This document shows, in pieces, positions 17,663-28,725 of a stretch of DNA of 58,740 nt; the first letter of the stretch is position 1, and each line of letters begins with the position of its first letter. This DNA comes from Planctomycetales bacterium (GTDB lineage Bacteria > Planctomycetota > Planctomycetia > Pirellulales > S012-138). Where the stretch lies: the NCBI GenBank assembly GCA_015488215.1, contig WFOE01000119.1, forward strand, positions 1-58,740, in the 5' to 3' direction. The position numbers and the translations under genes were made by a program. A model generated the notes under the pieces. The model worked only from the letters and a program-made list of their open reading frames with translations, did no database searches and was not told the origin of the DNA.

Positions 17663-18835
17663 CTAGCTGCCGCAGGGATCGCAAGCGGCAACCGGCACGC
17701 GCATCAGCACGGTGCGCGGCACGTAATAGGTTTCCACCACCGGCACGCGGCGCACCACGGTCCGCGGCACTCGCACGGTTTTCACTTCCTTGACCATGCG
17801 GCACGTGCGCACGGGAACCTTTTCCTCCCGCTGCTCGTAGATCATGCGGCATGTGCGCACCGGAACACGCTGCACCCGTTGCTCCTCTACCCAGCGACAT
17901 ACCCGAACCGGCACCTTGTACTGCACCTGTTCGACCACGGGCCGGCAGACTGTAACCGGCACGCGCTGCACCCGCTGTTCGTAAACGATGCGGCACACCT
18001 TCCGCGGCACTTGCTTGACCACCTGCTGCGGCACGTAGCGGCACACTTGCACCGGCACGCGACGCCGCACTTGCTCCGGCACGTAGGTGGTCACGGGCAC
18101 CTGGCGGGTGACGAGCTGCGGTTTCCACACCCGGCGGACCACCGTCTGTGGCGGCTCCTGCACCGGCACCCAGTACAGCCCCGGTGGACGATAAGCCATC
18201 TGGCCGGTGGCCGGATCCGGCTCGCAACGCCCGGAAAGCCAACGCAGACGGTTGCGCACGCGGCCGGGTACGGTAACGCATTCGGTAACCCAGCAGCCGC
18301 GGTCCTCCTGCACCGTGCGGTAAGTGACCACTGGCCGCATCACCGTGTAGCATTCTTCGCGGTAGTTGGTTTCAATAACCGGGCGCATCACGGTGTAAGT
18401 GACCTGTTCCATCTTGGTTTCCACCACGGGTCGGGCCACCGTGTAGCGGTGTTCCCGGTAGCGCGTCTCCCGCACATAACGCACCCGCTGGTAGCTACAG
18501 GTGCGGTACTGGGTTTCCCACACCGGACGCCGCACCGTGTAGCGACATTCCCGGTAGCTGGTTTCCACCACGGGTCGGGCCACCGTGTAGCGGCGGGTTT
18601 CGTAGCGGGTTTCCCACACCGGGCGATAGGAAACCACTTGTTGCTCCTGCCACTGGGTTTCGCACACGTAGCGGTACACGGTCCGCTGGCAGGGCTGAAG
18701 GACCGTCTGGCACACGACGCGGTAACAGCACGTCTCCTCGGCCCAGCTTGCCTGGGGCCGGACCGCCTCCAGGGCAAAGGCCAGCAGGACGGCAGCGAAC
18801 GCTCCACCGGTTTTCAACACTCGGGCGGGTTTCAT
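17663..18835 (-). CDS. Exported YTV-repeat protein, probable cell-wall protein
   Basis: After a signal peptide (to about residue 32, SWA) the 390-residue protein is almost all repeats of 16 residues. The first half has at least five units of the type RYTVARPVVETSYREC. The second half has about eight units of the type VPVRVCRWVEEQRVQR, one Cys in most. A proline-rich link (PPGLYWVPVQEPP) divides them. It is very basic and Cys-rich. Similar YTV-motif proteins are reported from the cell wall of Rhodopirellula-type planctomycetes, where disulfides are thought to link them; that role is inferred here. The start at 18835 gives the signal peptide. Confidence 0.85.
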   Translation of the reverse strand: MKPARVLKTGGAFAAVLLAFALEAVRPQASWAEETCCYRVVCQTVLQPCQRTVYRYVCETQWQEQQVVSYRPVWETRYETRRYTVARPVVETSYRECRYTVRRPVWETQYRTCSYQRVRYVRETRYREHRYTVARPVVETKMEQVTYTVMRPVIETNYREECYTVMRPVVTYRTVQEDRGCWVTECVTVPGRVRNRLRWLSGRCEPDPATGQMAYRPPGLYWVPVQEPPQTVVRRVWKPQLVTRQVPVTTYVPEQVRRRVPVQVCRYVPQQVVKQVPRKVCRIVYEQRVQRVPVTVCRPVVEQVQYKVPVRVCRWVEEQRVQRVPVRTCRMIYEQREEKVPVRTCRMVKEVKTVRVPRTVVRRVPVVETYYVPRTVLMRVPVAACDPCGS

Positions 18836-19235
18836 GGCCTGGGGTCCTCGGCGTAAAAGCGACCTTTCCAAGCGGTGATATACCGTGCCACTCAACTCTG
18901 GCACGCAGAAATGCTCCTGGCAAACTTCGCACAACCTTCACCGTGCCGCCTGGGACGGGAACTCTCAAGTGAAAAACCGCCGAAATCGCCGAGAAAAACT
19001 CAAGTTCCGGCCCCCTTTCGGTAAACCTCTCCTGCTGGCCCACGCAGGTGTGCTGCGAGGAGTTTTCCGGTCGCGGGGCGGGGAGAAGATGCCCAAAAGC
19101 TGCTGGCCCGGTCCCCGGCGTTTTCGCGGCGGTTGTCAAGCTCCGGGGGGGAGCCTACTTTGAAAAGTGGCCCTCCGTTTCGGCGGCGGCCCGTCCGGTT
19201 TGGTTCCCTGCGGCCGTAGCAGAAAGCTCCTTGCG
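18836..19235. other. Divergent control region of the YTV gene and trpE
   Basis: No gene is present. A perfect inverted repeat lies at 18884-18905. No tryptophan leader peptide, T-box or attenuator could be made out before trpE. Confidence 0.35.
18884..18905. promoter_or_regulatory. Perfect inverted repeat upstream of the YTV gene
   Basis: CGTGCCA and TGGCACG face each other across 8 nt, about 50 bp before the YTV start codon. The length suits a dimeric repressor site or a leader hairpin. TGGCACG also resembles a sigma-54 -24 box, but a GC at the right spacing is missing on both strands. Confidence 0.35.
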
Positions 19236-20756
19236 ATGTACTTTCCCGACCACGGCGAGTTTGCCCGGTTGGCCTCGCAGTACGATTTCGTGCCCGTTTT
19301 CCGGCGGTTGCTCAGCGATTCGCTCACGCCGGTTACGGCTTTCCAGCGTTTGGCCGCGGGGGGGAGCGACGCCTTTTTGTTCGAAAGCGTCGTAGGCGGA
19401 GAGAAGATTGGCCGCTACAGCTTTCTGGCCGTCGATCCCTACCAGACGTTTCTGGCCTACGAACAGCAGGTGGAACTGCAAAACGCCGCGGGGGAACCGC
19501 TCCGCCGCTGGCAAGCCGAAAACCCTCTGGCCGAGCTGGCTCGCCTGGTGGCCCAGGTGCGCGTGGCCCAGGTGCCGGGCCTGCCGCCCTTTTCCGGCGG
19601 AGTGGTCGGTTACGCCGGGTACGATACGGTCCGCTACATCGAACGGCTGCCGAACGCCCCGCCGGACGATCGCCACGTGCCGGACCTGTATTTCGGTTTT
19701 TACGACTCGATGGTCGTCTTCGACCAGGTGGACAAGACGCTGTTGGTGGTGGTGCTCGCCCCCACCGGAGGGCCGAGTTCCTCCAGCGCCCACCAGGCAG
19801 CCTACCACGCCGCCCAGGAGCGGATCGACGCGCTGGTGGCCCGGCTCCAGCAGCCCTGGCAGCCGCCGCCGCTGGCCGACATCCACACCGCCGGCGAGCC
19901 GCAACTGGAGTTCCAGAGCAACTTCACCCGGGAACGCTTCGAGCAGGCCGTGGAGAAGTGCCTGGAGTACATTCGGGCCGGAGACATCTTCCAGGTGGTG
20001 CTTAGCCAGCGGCTGGAACTGCCGCTGCGGGTGCCGCCGTTCGAAGTGTATCGCACGCTGCGGGTGGTCAATCCCAGCCCGTTTATGTTCTACCTCCGCT
20101 GCCCTCAACTGACCCTGGTGGGCAGCTCCCCGGAAATCATGGTCCGCGTGGTCGATGGCCGCATCACGGTGCGGCCGCTGGCCGGCACGCGGCCCCGAGG
20201 GCGAACCGAGGAAGAAGACCGCCGCCTGGCCCAAGAGCTGCTGGCCGATCCGAAGGAACGGGCCGAACACGTGATGCTGGTGGACCTGGGCCGCAACGAC
20301 GTGGGCCGAGTCAGCCGCTTCGGTTCGGTCGAGCTGGAAGACGTGATGACCATCGAACGCTACAGCCACGTGATGCACATCACCTCCAGCGTCCACGGAC
20401 AATTGCTGCCGGACAAGACGGCCTTCGACGCCCTGCAGGCCTGTCTGCCCGCCGGAACCGTCTCCGGCGCCCCGAAAGTGCGGGCCATGGAAATCATCGA
20501 CGAGCTGGAGCCGCATCGCCGCGGACCTTACGCCGGGGCGGTGGGCTACGTGGATTTTCACGGCAACATGGACACCTGCATCGCCCTGCGCACGCTGGTG
20601 GTGAAAGACCAGCGGGCCTACATTCAGGCCGGGGCCGGCATCGTGGCCGACAGCGTACCCCGGCGGGAATACGAAGAGACGCTCAACAAAGCCAAGGGGT
20701 TGCTCAAAGCCATCGAGATTACCCAGCAGCGCGTGGCCGGCGCGCCGACTGGATGA
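19236..20756 (+). CDS. trpE: Anthranilate synthase component I
   Basis: Converts chorismate to anthranilate, the first step of tryptophan synthesis, with ammonia delivered by TrpG, which is not in the window. The 506 residues show the N-terminal domain with the regulatory-type FLFESVVGGEKIGRYSF motif (the ESV stretch binds feedback tryptophan in known enzymes). The catalytic half has GDIFQVVLSQR, SPSPFM-type pairing, PLAGTRPRG, LVDLGRNDVGRV and the AGAGIVADS end. Strong conservation separates it from the related PabB. The start at 19236 is set by MYFPDHGEFARLA. It heads a plus-strand run of genes, but only it belongs to tryptophan synthesis. Confidence 0.95.
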   Translation: MYFPDHGEFARLASQYDFVPVFRRLLSDSLTPVTAFQRLAAGGSDAFLFESVVGGEKIGRYSFLAVDPYQTFLAYEQQVELQNAAGEPLRRWQAENPLAELARLVAQVRVAQVPGLPPFSGGVVGYAGYDTVRYIERLPNAPPDDRHVPDLYFGFYDSMVVFDQVDKTLLVVVLAPTGGPSSSSAHQAAYHAAQERIDALVARLQQPWQPPPLADIHTAGEPQLEFQSNFTRERFEQAVEKCLEYIRAGDIFQVVLSQRLELPLRVPPFEVYRTLRVVNPSPFMFYLRCPQLTLVGSSPEIMVRVVDGRITVRPLAGTRPRGRTEEEDRRLAQELLADPKERAEHVMLVDLGRNDVGRVSRFGSVELEDVMTIERYSHVMHITSSVHGQLLPDKTAFDALQACLPAGTVSGAPKVRAMEIIDELEPHRRGPYAGAVGYVDFHGNMDTCIALRTLVVKDQRAYIQAGAGIVADSVPRREYEETLNKAKGLLKAIEITQQRVAGAPTG

Positions 20757-20811
20757 GCCCCGCTTGCGGCGACGATCCTCCCGGCAGGAGCCAAGTCTTC
20801 GCCAGCCCCCT

Positions 20812-21132
20812 ATGCCCAAGCTCAAACGCGGTTTCAATCCGTTCTATGCGGCCCTGATGATTGTCGGCGTGGCCTTTGCCGTATCGGCCATTGTGTACGG
20901 CATCATGGCCTTGCGGGAACTGCGCGGCGTGGTTCCGGCCCCGGGCCAGCGGGGGCTGATGGCCTGGATGTCCGAACACGGGGAATGGCTCCTGGGTGTG
21001 GAGCTGGCGTTGCTGATGCTGCTTTCGCTGGCCGCCATGCTCACGGACGATTACTGGTTCAAAAAACAGCAGCGTTCCGCGGGCGAAGCGGACCTAAAAC
21101 GCCCTTCGGACCAGGAAAAGCCGCCCGAGTAG
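20812..21132 (+). CDS. Small membrane protein with two spans
   Basis: The 106-residue product has two hydrophobic helices (AALMIVGVAFAVSAIVYGIM and LLGVELALLMLLSLAAMLT) and a charged C-terminal tail. No family was recognised. The start at 20812 (MPKLKRGFNPFY) is chosen over an upstream in-frame codon because the family-like part begins there. It follows trpE by 55 bp and is probably co-transcribed. Confidence 0.7.
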   Translation: MPKLKRGFNPFYAALMIVGVAFAVSAIVYGIMALRELRGVVPAPGQRGLMAWMSEHGEWLLGVELALLMLLSLAAMLTDDYWFKKQQRSAGEADLKRPSDQEKPPE

Positions 21133-21261
21133 AAGCTCCGCCGGGGGCGGACGCCCCTGCTGCTGCAAAGGGGGGCGGGTGCTTTCCCCCGGCCCGGTAA
21201 GTTGGCTATGCTTGCGGGTGTTTCCCGAACGAGAGTTTCCGCCTGCCCAGGAGAGTGTGCC

Positions 21262-21642
21262 ATGAAAGTGGTCGCCGCCCAGGACGTGCCGGCCCAGCCG
21301 GTTCAGATGGAAGGGGCAGTCGGCTGCACCGTGCGCTGGCTGGTGGACGAGACGGACGGAGCACCGAACTTCGCCATGCGGCAGTTCGAGGTAGCCCCGG
21401 GCGGACACACGCCCAAGCACCATCATCCTTACGAGCACGAAGTCTATGTGCTTTCCGGCCAAGGCGAAGTGCTGCAAGGGGACACGCCCCACCCCATCCA
21501 GGCCGGCGATGTAATCTACGTGGCCCCGGACGAAGTGCACCAGTTCCGCAACACGGGCACCGAGCCGCTGCGGTTCCTGTGCCTGGTGCCGCACCTGGAC
21601 CAGCGCCCCGGCCGCGCCCCGGCCGACTGCGATCCCCAGTAA
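21262..21642 (+). CDS. Cupin-domain protein
   Basis: A single-domain beta-barrel of 126 residues. The motif PGGHTPKHHHPYEHEVYVLSG gives the His and Glu ligands for a metal, and the second motif GDVIYVAPDEVHQFRN gives the last His. Such small cupins include sugar isomerases, dioxygenases and mere binding proteins, so the function is open. A GGAGAG lies before the ATG. ligA follows after 30 bp, which suggests one transcript without a clear functional link. Confidence 0.85.
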   Translation: MKVVAAQDVPAQPVQMEGAVGCTVRWLVDETDGAPNFAMRQFEVAPGGHTPKHHHPYEHEVYVLSGQGEVLQGDTPHPIQAGDVIYVAPDEVHQFRNTGTEPLRFLCLVPHLDQRPGRAPADCDPQ

Positions 21643-23700
<2,058 letters not shown>

Positions 23701-23850
23701 CGGCTGGAATCGCAAACCGACCGCTTCGGCTTGACCGGTTGCTTGACCTGCCCTGGCCCAGCAAATACGCTGCTTGCGTACTTTTCGGATTCCAAGAGGG
23801 CCGGAACCGATTGGTCTTTGCTACCCCGTGCTACCAAGGAGCAACTGCCC

Positions 23851-25395
23851 ATGTCCGTCCGAACGCGGCTGATGATCATGATGTTCCTGGAGTATTTCAT
23901 CTGGGGCGCTTGGGCCGTGGAGATGGGGGGCTACATGGGCACGGTGCTGCACTTCACCGGCTGGGAAATTGGCTGGGTCTATACCTGCACGGCCATCGGG
24001 GCGATGATCTCGCCGCTTTTTCTGGGCTATGTGGCCGACCGGCTCTTTTCCAGCGAAAAGGTAGTGGCCCTGCTCCACCTGCTGGGAGCGGGGTTGCTGT
24101 TCCTGGCCGCCACGCAGACCCAATTCTGGCCCTTGTTTATCACGATGGTGGCTTATGCGGTGCTTTACACGCCCACGCTGGCTTTGACCAACTCGATCAG
24201 CTTCCATCACATCGACGATGCCGACAAAGAGTTTCCCATCATTCGCGTGCTGGGCACCATCGGCTGGATCGTGGCTGGGCTGATCGTAGGTTCGGTGTTC
24301 CGCCCGAACCAGGAAGTGCTGGGCCATTCGGCCTTTTTGTACCTGGCGGCCGGATCGTCGCTGGCTCTAGGCGTGTTCAGTTTCTTTTTGCCTTACACCC
24401 CTCCGGCCAAGGACGAGCAGGAGTCGGAATCTCCGGCCACCAACGATTCGGACCGCCAGGGGATCGTTCAACTGTTGCTAGAGGATCGTTCGTTTCTGGT
24501 GTTTGCCCTTTCGGCGTTTTTGATTTGTATTCCCTTGGCCATGTACTACGGCTATGCCAACCTGTTTCTCACCGAACAGGGGTACCCGGCCCCCACCAGC
24601 CTGCAAACCATTGGTCAGATGACCGAGGTGGTATTCATGTTCTTGATGCCGTGGTTCATCGCCCGGTTGGGCGTCAAGCGCATGTTGGGTATGGGAATGC
24701 TGGCCTGGGTGCTCCGCTATGCCCTTTTCGGATCGTTGTGGCCCCCGCTGGTCATCGTGGGCTTGCTGCTGCACGGGATTTGCTACGACTTTTTCTTCGT
24801 GGCCAGTCAGATTTACGTGGACAACCGGGTGGATGTGCGTCAGCGGGCTCGGGCTCAGAGCTTCGTGGCGTTTCTGACCTACGGGGTGGGGATGTTCATC
24901 GGTTCGCTGGTAGGCGGGAAGATCGTGGACCTGTATCCTTCGGCCAATCAGGCTCCGGCGGTGCTGATTGCCGCCTCGGGCAAGTCCGAGCAGATCCAGG
25001 CCACGTTGCCGGACTGGGAAGCCTACGTGAAGAACGTGCTGAAGGTCGATCTGGTCAAGAACCCCAACCCGGTTGTCCCCTTGGACCAGGTACCCGAAAA
25101 GTTCCGCTGGGAACGCCCGAACGAAAAAATCACGCTTGAGTATCCCAAGGATTCGCTGGTCAAGCTGCTTCGCCAGGCCGACGCCGACGGGGACGGAAAA
25201 GTGACCCGATTGGAGTGGCTCTTGGGCTCGTCGCACCGGTGGCCCTGGATCTGGTTCTGGCCCGGGCTGATGGCCGCGGTGACCCTGGCCGGGTTCTGGC
25301 TGCTGTTCCAGGAACCCAGGCCGGAGGTGGTCGAGGGGATGATCGAAGAAGCCCCGTTGGGAGCCGGCGAGGGGCCCGAGCCCCAGGTGGGTTGA
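23851..25395 (+). CDS. MFS transporter (nucleoside:H+ symporter-like) with an EF-hand loop
   Basis: A 514-residue inner-membrane carrier with about twelve hydrophobic helices, resembling the nucleoside:H+ symporter branch of the major facilitator superfamily (FLEYFIWGAWAVEMGGYM at the N-terminus, EFPIIRVLGTIGWIVAG). Unusually, a hydrophilic insert before the last helix (about residues 380-465) holds the 12-residue loop DADGDGKVTRLE (444-455), with D, D, D and E at EF-hand ligand positions 1, 3, 5 and 12. Calcium binding is inferred. AAGGAG lies 9 bp before the start at 23851. The substrate is not certain. Confidence 0.85.
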   Translation: MSVRTRLMIMMFLEYFIWGAWAVEMGGYMGTVLHFTGWEIGWVYTCTAIGAMISPLFLGYVADRLFSSEKVVALLHLLGAGLLFLAATQTQFWPLFITMVAYAVLYTPTLALTNSISFHHIDDADKEFPIIRVLGTIGWIVAGLIVGSVFRPNQEVLGHSAFLYLAAGSSLALGVFSFFLPYTPPAKDEQESESPATNDSDRQGIVQLLLEDRSFLVFALSAFLICIPLAMYYGYANLFLTEQGYPAPTSLQTIGQMTEVVFMFLMPWFIARLGVKRMLGMGMLAWVLRYALFGSLWPPLVIVGLLLHGICYDFFFVASQIYVDNRVDVRQRARAQSFVAFLTYGVGMFIGSLVGGKIVDLYPSANQAPAVLIAASGKSEQIQATLPDWEAYVKNVLKVDLVKNPNPVVPLDQVPEKFRWERPNEKITLEYPKDSLVKLLRQADADGDGKVTRLEWLLGSSHRWPWIWFWPGLMAAVTLAGFWLLFQEPRPEVVEGMIEEAPLGAGEGPEPQVG

Positions 25396-25462
25396 GCGTG
25401 CCGGGCCACCGGTTCAAGGGCCGGCCCCTTTCGAGCGATTTGTGCGCCACGGCGGAGGTGCT

Positions 25463-26371
25463 ATGAGCGGGCAAGGCTCGGACGCCTGGAACGTGCTGCG
25501 GCTGCTCCAGTGGACCACCGCCTACCTGGAACGGCACGGCTCGGACTCTCCCCGGCTCGATGCCGAAGTGCTGCTGGCCCATGTGCTCCGCTGGCCCAGG
25601 ATTGAGCTTTACGCCCGCTACGACTACGAGCCGGACGAAGAGCAACGGGCCACGTTCCGCGAGTTGGTGCGTCGCCGGGCCGCCGGGATGCCGGTGGCTT
25701 ACCTGGTGGGAGAGAAGGAGTTTTTCTCGCTGCCGTTCCAAGTCTCCCCGGCCGTGCTCATCCCGCGGCCGGAAACCGAGTTCGTCCTTACTGCTCTCCT
25801 GGACCTGGTGAAACAACGCGGGCAGCAGCAGGAGCGGCTGCGGATTGCCGACGTGGGCACCGGCAGCGGCTGCCTGGCCGTCTGCGCCGCCCGGCACCTG
25901 CCGCAGGCCCAGGTGACGGCCATCGACATCTCTTCCCAGGCTCTGCAGATTGCCGAAGAAAACGCCCGGCGACACCAGGTGGCCGAGCGGATTCGCTTCG
26001 TGCAGGGGAACCTGTTGGAGCCGGTCGCCGAGGAACGGTTCCACTACGTGATGAGCAATCCGCCCTACCTGACCGAAGCCGAACTGGCCCAAGCCCCCGT
26101 GGAAGTTCGCCAGTACGAACCCACGGTGGCCCTGGTGGCCGGGACCACAGGCACGGAAGTGATTGCCCCGCTGGTGGAGCAGGCCGCCCGATGCCTGTTT
26201 GCCGAAGGGGCGCTTGTGTGCGAGATAAGTCCCATGATCCACCAGCGCGTGCTGGGACTTTTCGAGCCCGAGCTATGGAGCCGCGTAGAGACGGTTTCGG
26301 ATCTGGCCGGACATCCCCGGGTGGTGGTGGCCGTGCGCCAGGGAGAACGGACCGGCCCAACCTGGGACTGA
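25463..26371 (+). CDS. prmC: Peptide chain release factor N5-glutamine methyltransferase
   Basis: Methylates the Gln of the GGQ motif in release factors RF1 and RF2, which speeds translation termination. The 302-residue protein has the helical N-terminal domain with RLDAEVLLAHVL, the linker IPRPETEFV, the SAM-binding VGTGSGCLAVCAA and the catalytic SNPPYLT. The start at 25463 follows a GGAGGTG. It is 67 bp after the transporter and may share its transcript. Confidence 0.93.
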   Translation: MSGQGSDAWNVLRLLQWTTAYLERHGSDSPRLDAEVLLAHVLRWPRIELYARYDYEPDEEQRATFRELVRRRAAGMPVAYLVGEKEFFSLPFQVSPAVLIPRPETEFVLTALLDLVKQRGQQQERLRIADVGTGSGCLAVCAARHLPQAQVTAIDISSQALQIAEENARRHQVAERIRFVQGNLLEPVAEERFHYVMSNPPYLTEAELAQAPVEVRQYEPTVALVAGTTGTEVIAPLVEQAARCLFAEGALVCEISPMIHQRVLGLFEPELWSRVETVSDLAGHPRVVVAVRQGERTGPTWD

Positions 26372-26439
26372 ACCGCCCCAGGGTGTTGGGCGTTCCGCAG
26401 CCGGAAAAGTGCGAATTGGACAAAAAAGCAGAATCCGCG

Positions 26440-26467
26440 TTGCTTCGCGGCCGACAAAGAGTAAGAT
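26440..26467 (+). promoter_or_regulatory. Candidate promoter of the cold-shock gene
   Basis: TTGCTT and TAAGAT are separated by 16 bp, a fair match to the housekeeping -35/-10 boxes. The start would lie near 26474, giving a leader of about 220 nt before the cold-shock gene; long leaders are typical of cold-shock mRNAs. A 5-bp CCGCG/CGCGG hairpin overlaps the -35 box. Confidence 0.4.
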
Positions 26468-26695
26468 AACAACAATGGTTTTTCGAGTTGGACCGGTCCC
26501 CGGTAGGTGGGAGCCGCCGGAGAAGCACGGTTTGTGAAGCACGTCTTGGGTCTGCCCTCTTGGGTTGTTGTCTCTGTGCGCTGCTCCACGTCCCTGCGGC
26601 CTCTTGCGACCCCCGCCCTTTAAGGATTGTGTTTGCGTAAATGCGTCCTTCCGGGACTCCGGCTGGTCCTGCGGTTGTGTGAGAGGGTTTGTGTC

Positions 26696-26902
26696 ATGCA
26701 ACAGGGGGTCATCAAAAAGTTGGTGACGGATCGCGGATTTGGTTTCATTTCCGGCGATCGCAACGACGTGTTCTTCCACTTGTCGGCCGTAACCGATGCG
26801 CGGTTCGACGACCTGTACGAAGGTCAGCATGTGGAGTACGAACTGGATCGCGACGGCCGAGGTGGTCGCGGCCCCCGGGCTTCGGTCGTTCGGCCCGTGT
26901 AA
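26696..26902 (+). CDS. Cold-shock domain protein
   Basis: A 68-residue single-stranded nucleic acid binding protein. The two RNA-binding motifs GFGFIS and DVFFHLS are present, preceded by MQQGVIKKLVTDR, and the C-terminus is Arg/Gly-rich (GRGGRGPR). Such proteins act as RNA chaperones. Length and motifs are typical. The start at 26696 is set by the family N-terminus. A strong terminator follows 57 bp after the stop. Confidence 0.93.
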   Translation: MQQGVIKKLVTDRGFGFISGDRNDVFFHLSAVTDARFDDLYEGQHVEYELDRDGRGGRGPRASVVRPV

Positions 26903-26959
26903 GCCCAAGCGGAATGAAACCTGTCGTTTCGGGTCCATGAAAACCTGAACCCAAGCAAT

Positions 26960-26995
26960 GGAGTCCTGCTCCCGTGGCAGGGCTCCTTGTTTTTT
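26960..26995 (+). terminator. Intrinsic terminator of the cold-shock gene
   Basis: A 10-bp stem GGAGTCCTGC / GCAGGGCTCC (one G-U) with a 7-nt loop, followed by TTGTTTTTT. Confidence 0.85.
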
Positions 26996-27130
26996 GGTAC
27001 CGCGGGTACGCTTGCAGAAAGCCGTACGCGGACATCCGTCGCGTTGGCAGATAGAAAGGCAAGCCAGAAACAAAGCGGCAACCCCCAATAACCACCCGAG
27101 TGGCTATCTCCTGCTGCAAACACGCACGTC

Positions 27131-28072
27131 ATGTGGTCAATCCGCTGGGCAAACGACCAGATTACGCTGCGCCAGGCCGTGGAGCTGCTTGGCCTGGGGG
27201 AAGAAGTGCTGCGGCCGCCTGTTTATCCCCCCTGTCCTTTTGCCGGGGAAGAAGAACCCGCGGCGTTGTTCCGGGCGGTGCTGGTCTTTGCCGGAGAAAA
27301 CCCGGTGGCGGCCGTGGGCTTGCAGCGACTCAGCCGCGGGCGAGGGGTGCTCTACCTGCCGCTGCAATCGCCCTGGACGGAGCTACCTCCGATGGCAGCC
27401 GATGGGTTGGCGGAGGCCCTGCGCCCTTTGCTGTTAGAAGAGGTCTGCTGTCTCTGGCAAGTCTTGCTGGACGACCAGCAGGCGCACTGCTGGGGCAAGT
27501 GGCTCGGCCAGCTCGGCTTTCGTTCTTTGGCTACGGTCCAGTACTGGCGATGCATGGCAGGAAACTTTCCCGAAGCGAAACCCATCGGCCCGGGCGACAT
27601 CGTGGCGGCCAGCACGCTGCCGCCGGGGCAGCTTGCGGCCCTGGTGGAACGGACCTATGAGGGCAGCCGGGATTTCCCGGAGCTGGCCGGGCTGGACACA
27701 GCGGCCGAGGCGTTGGCTTCCTACTGGCGCACCGGCCAAGGCGGCGACGAACACTGGTACGTGGGCCTGGCCCCGGACGGTACGCCCACCGGAACGATTC
27801 TGCTGTCCCAGTCGGAACCTTCCTCCGGAACCGCCTGGGAACTGTGTTACCTGGGGGTGGTTCCCCGGTTCCGACGGTGCGGCTGGGGACGCTATTTGTT
27901 GCGCCTCGCGCAGTGGCAGGCCAGGCGGCACGCGGTGCGCGAAATCCTGCTAGGCGTGGACCAGCGCAACCAGCCGGCCGCGCGCCTGTATGAAGAAACC
28001 GGTTTTACACCTTTCCAGCAACGGGCCCTGTTTTGCCGGTTGCCGCAGAGGGCCGAGCCTTCCGGCCGTTAA
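27131..28072 (+). CDS. GNAT-family N-acetyltransferase
   Basis: A 313-residue protein whose C-terminal half is a GNAT fold: CYLGVVPRFRRCGWGRYLL is the acetyl-CoA pyrophosphate loop (R/Q-x-x-G-x-G/A), and QPAARLYEETGF is the usual closing motif. The N-terminal half (1-150) may be a degenerate second GNAT-like domain, with a VAAVGLQRLSRGRGVLYLPL pattern. The substrate is unknown. It is convergent with the phosphodiesterase gene; the two stop codons overlap in the palindromic TTAA at 28069-28072. Confidence 0.85.
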   Translation: MWSIRWANDQITLRQAVELLGLGEEVLRPPVYPPCPFAGEEEPAALFRAVLVFAGENPVAAVGLQRLSRGRGVLYLPLQSPWTELPPMAADGLAEALRPLLLEEVCCLWQVLLDDQQAHCWGKWLGQLGFRSLATVQYWRCMAGNFPEAKPIGPGDIVAASTLPPGQLAALVERTYEGSRDFPELAGLDTAAEALASYWRTGQGGDEHWYVGLAPDGTPTGTILLSQSEPSSGTAWELCYLGVVPRFRRCGWGRYLLRLAQWQARRHAVREILLGVDQRNQPAARLYEETGFTPFQQRALFCRLPQRAEPSGR

Positions 28073-28725
28073 ACCCGCCGCATCTGCACCTGAACCTGGC
28101 CGTCGTCGTCCAGGTCGATCTGGGCGTAGCGACCATCCATGGCCGAGCCGCAGTTGACCACCACCGTCTCGCCCAGGCGGGTGGTGCCACGGGCTTCGTG
28201 AATATGACCACAGACGACCAGAGCCGGTTGGTGCTTGTCGATAAACTGCCGCAACGCGCGGCTGCCCACGTGCTCGCCCCGGGCGGTCAGGTCCAGCGGC
28301 GTATCGTAAGGGGGCGGGTGGGACAACACCACCTGCAACGCCGCTTGCCGAACTTGCTCGTAGCCGTCCTGAAGACTTTGGGCAATCTCCTCTTCGGTCA
28401 GCTCGTACATCGTGCCGTGCCAGGGCGGCATGGCCGAAACGCCAAAGAACCCCACCCCTTGAAAAACCACCCCTTGGTGGAACAAGGAAACCCCCAATCG
28501 GCGGAGCGTGCTGTCAATCTCCGGCGAATCGCAGTTGCCGGCCACGGCGAACACTTGGGCTCCGGTGGCCTGGGCAATTTCGACCATCCTTTGTGCAATC
28601 AACGAAGTGCCGAAGTTGGTCAAGTCTCCCCCCAAAAGAATGACATCGGCTGCCCCTGCGTGCCGGAGGATTTGCTGGAGCATCTCCTGCTGTCCGTGCA
28701 GGTCGGTGATTCCAAGCAAACGCAT
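28069..28725 (-). CDS. Calcineurin-like metallophosphoesterase (YfcE/Mre11-like fold)
   Basis: The 218-residue protein carries the dimetal motifs in order: GITDLHG (usual GDxHG with T for G), GGDLTN, AGNCDSP, LSHPPPYD and CGHIHEARG. Small members of this type hydrolyse phosphodiesters or phosphomonoesters; the substrate cannot be read from sequence. It is cytoplasmic. The start at 28725 is set by MRLLGITDLHG. It is divergent from larB across 313 bp. Confidence 0.88.
   Translation of the reverse strand: MRLLGITDLHGQQEMLQQILRHAGAADVILLGGDLTNFGTSLIAQRMVEIAQATGAQVFAVAGNCDSPEIDSTLRRLGVSLFHQGVVFQGVGFFGVSAMPPWHGTMYELTEEEIAQSLQDGYEQVRQAALQVVLSHPPPYDTPLDLTARGEHVGSRALRQFIDKHQPALVVCGHIHEARGTTRLGETVVVNCGSAMDGRYAQIDLDDDGQVQVQMRRV

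Noticed and set aside
18899-18915. Sigma-54 promoter before trpE or the YTV gene
   Set aside because: TGGCACG is present, but the next GC is one base too far on the plus strand and absent on the minus strand; the spacing is strict for this sigma factor.
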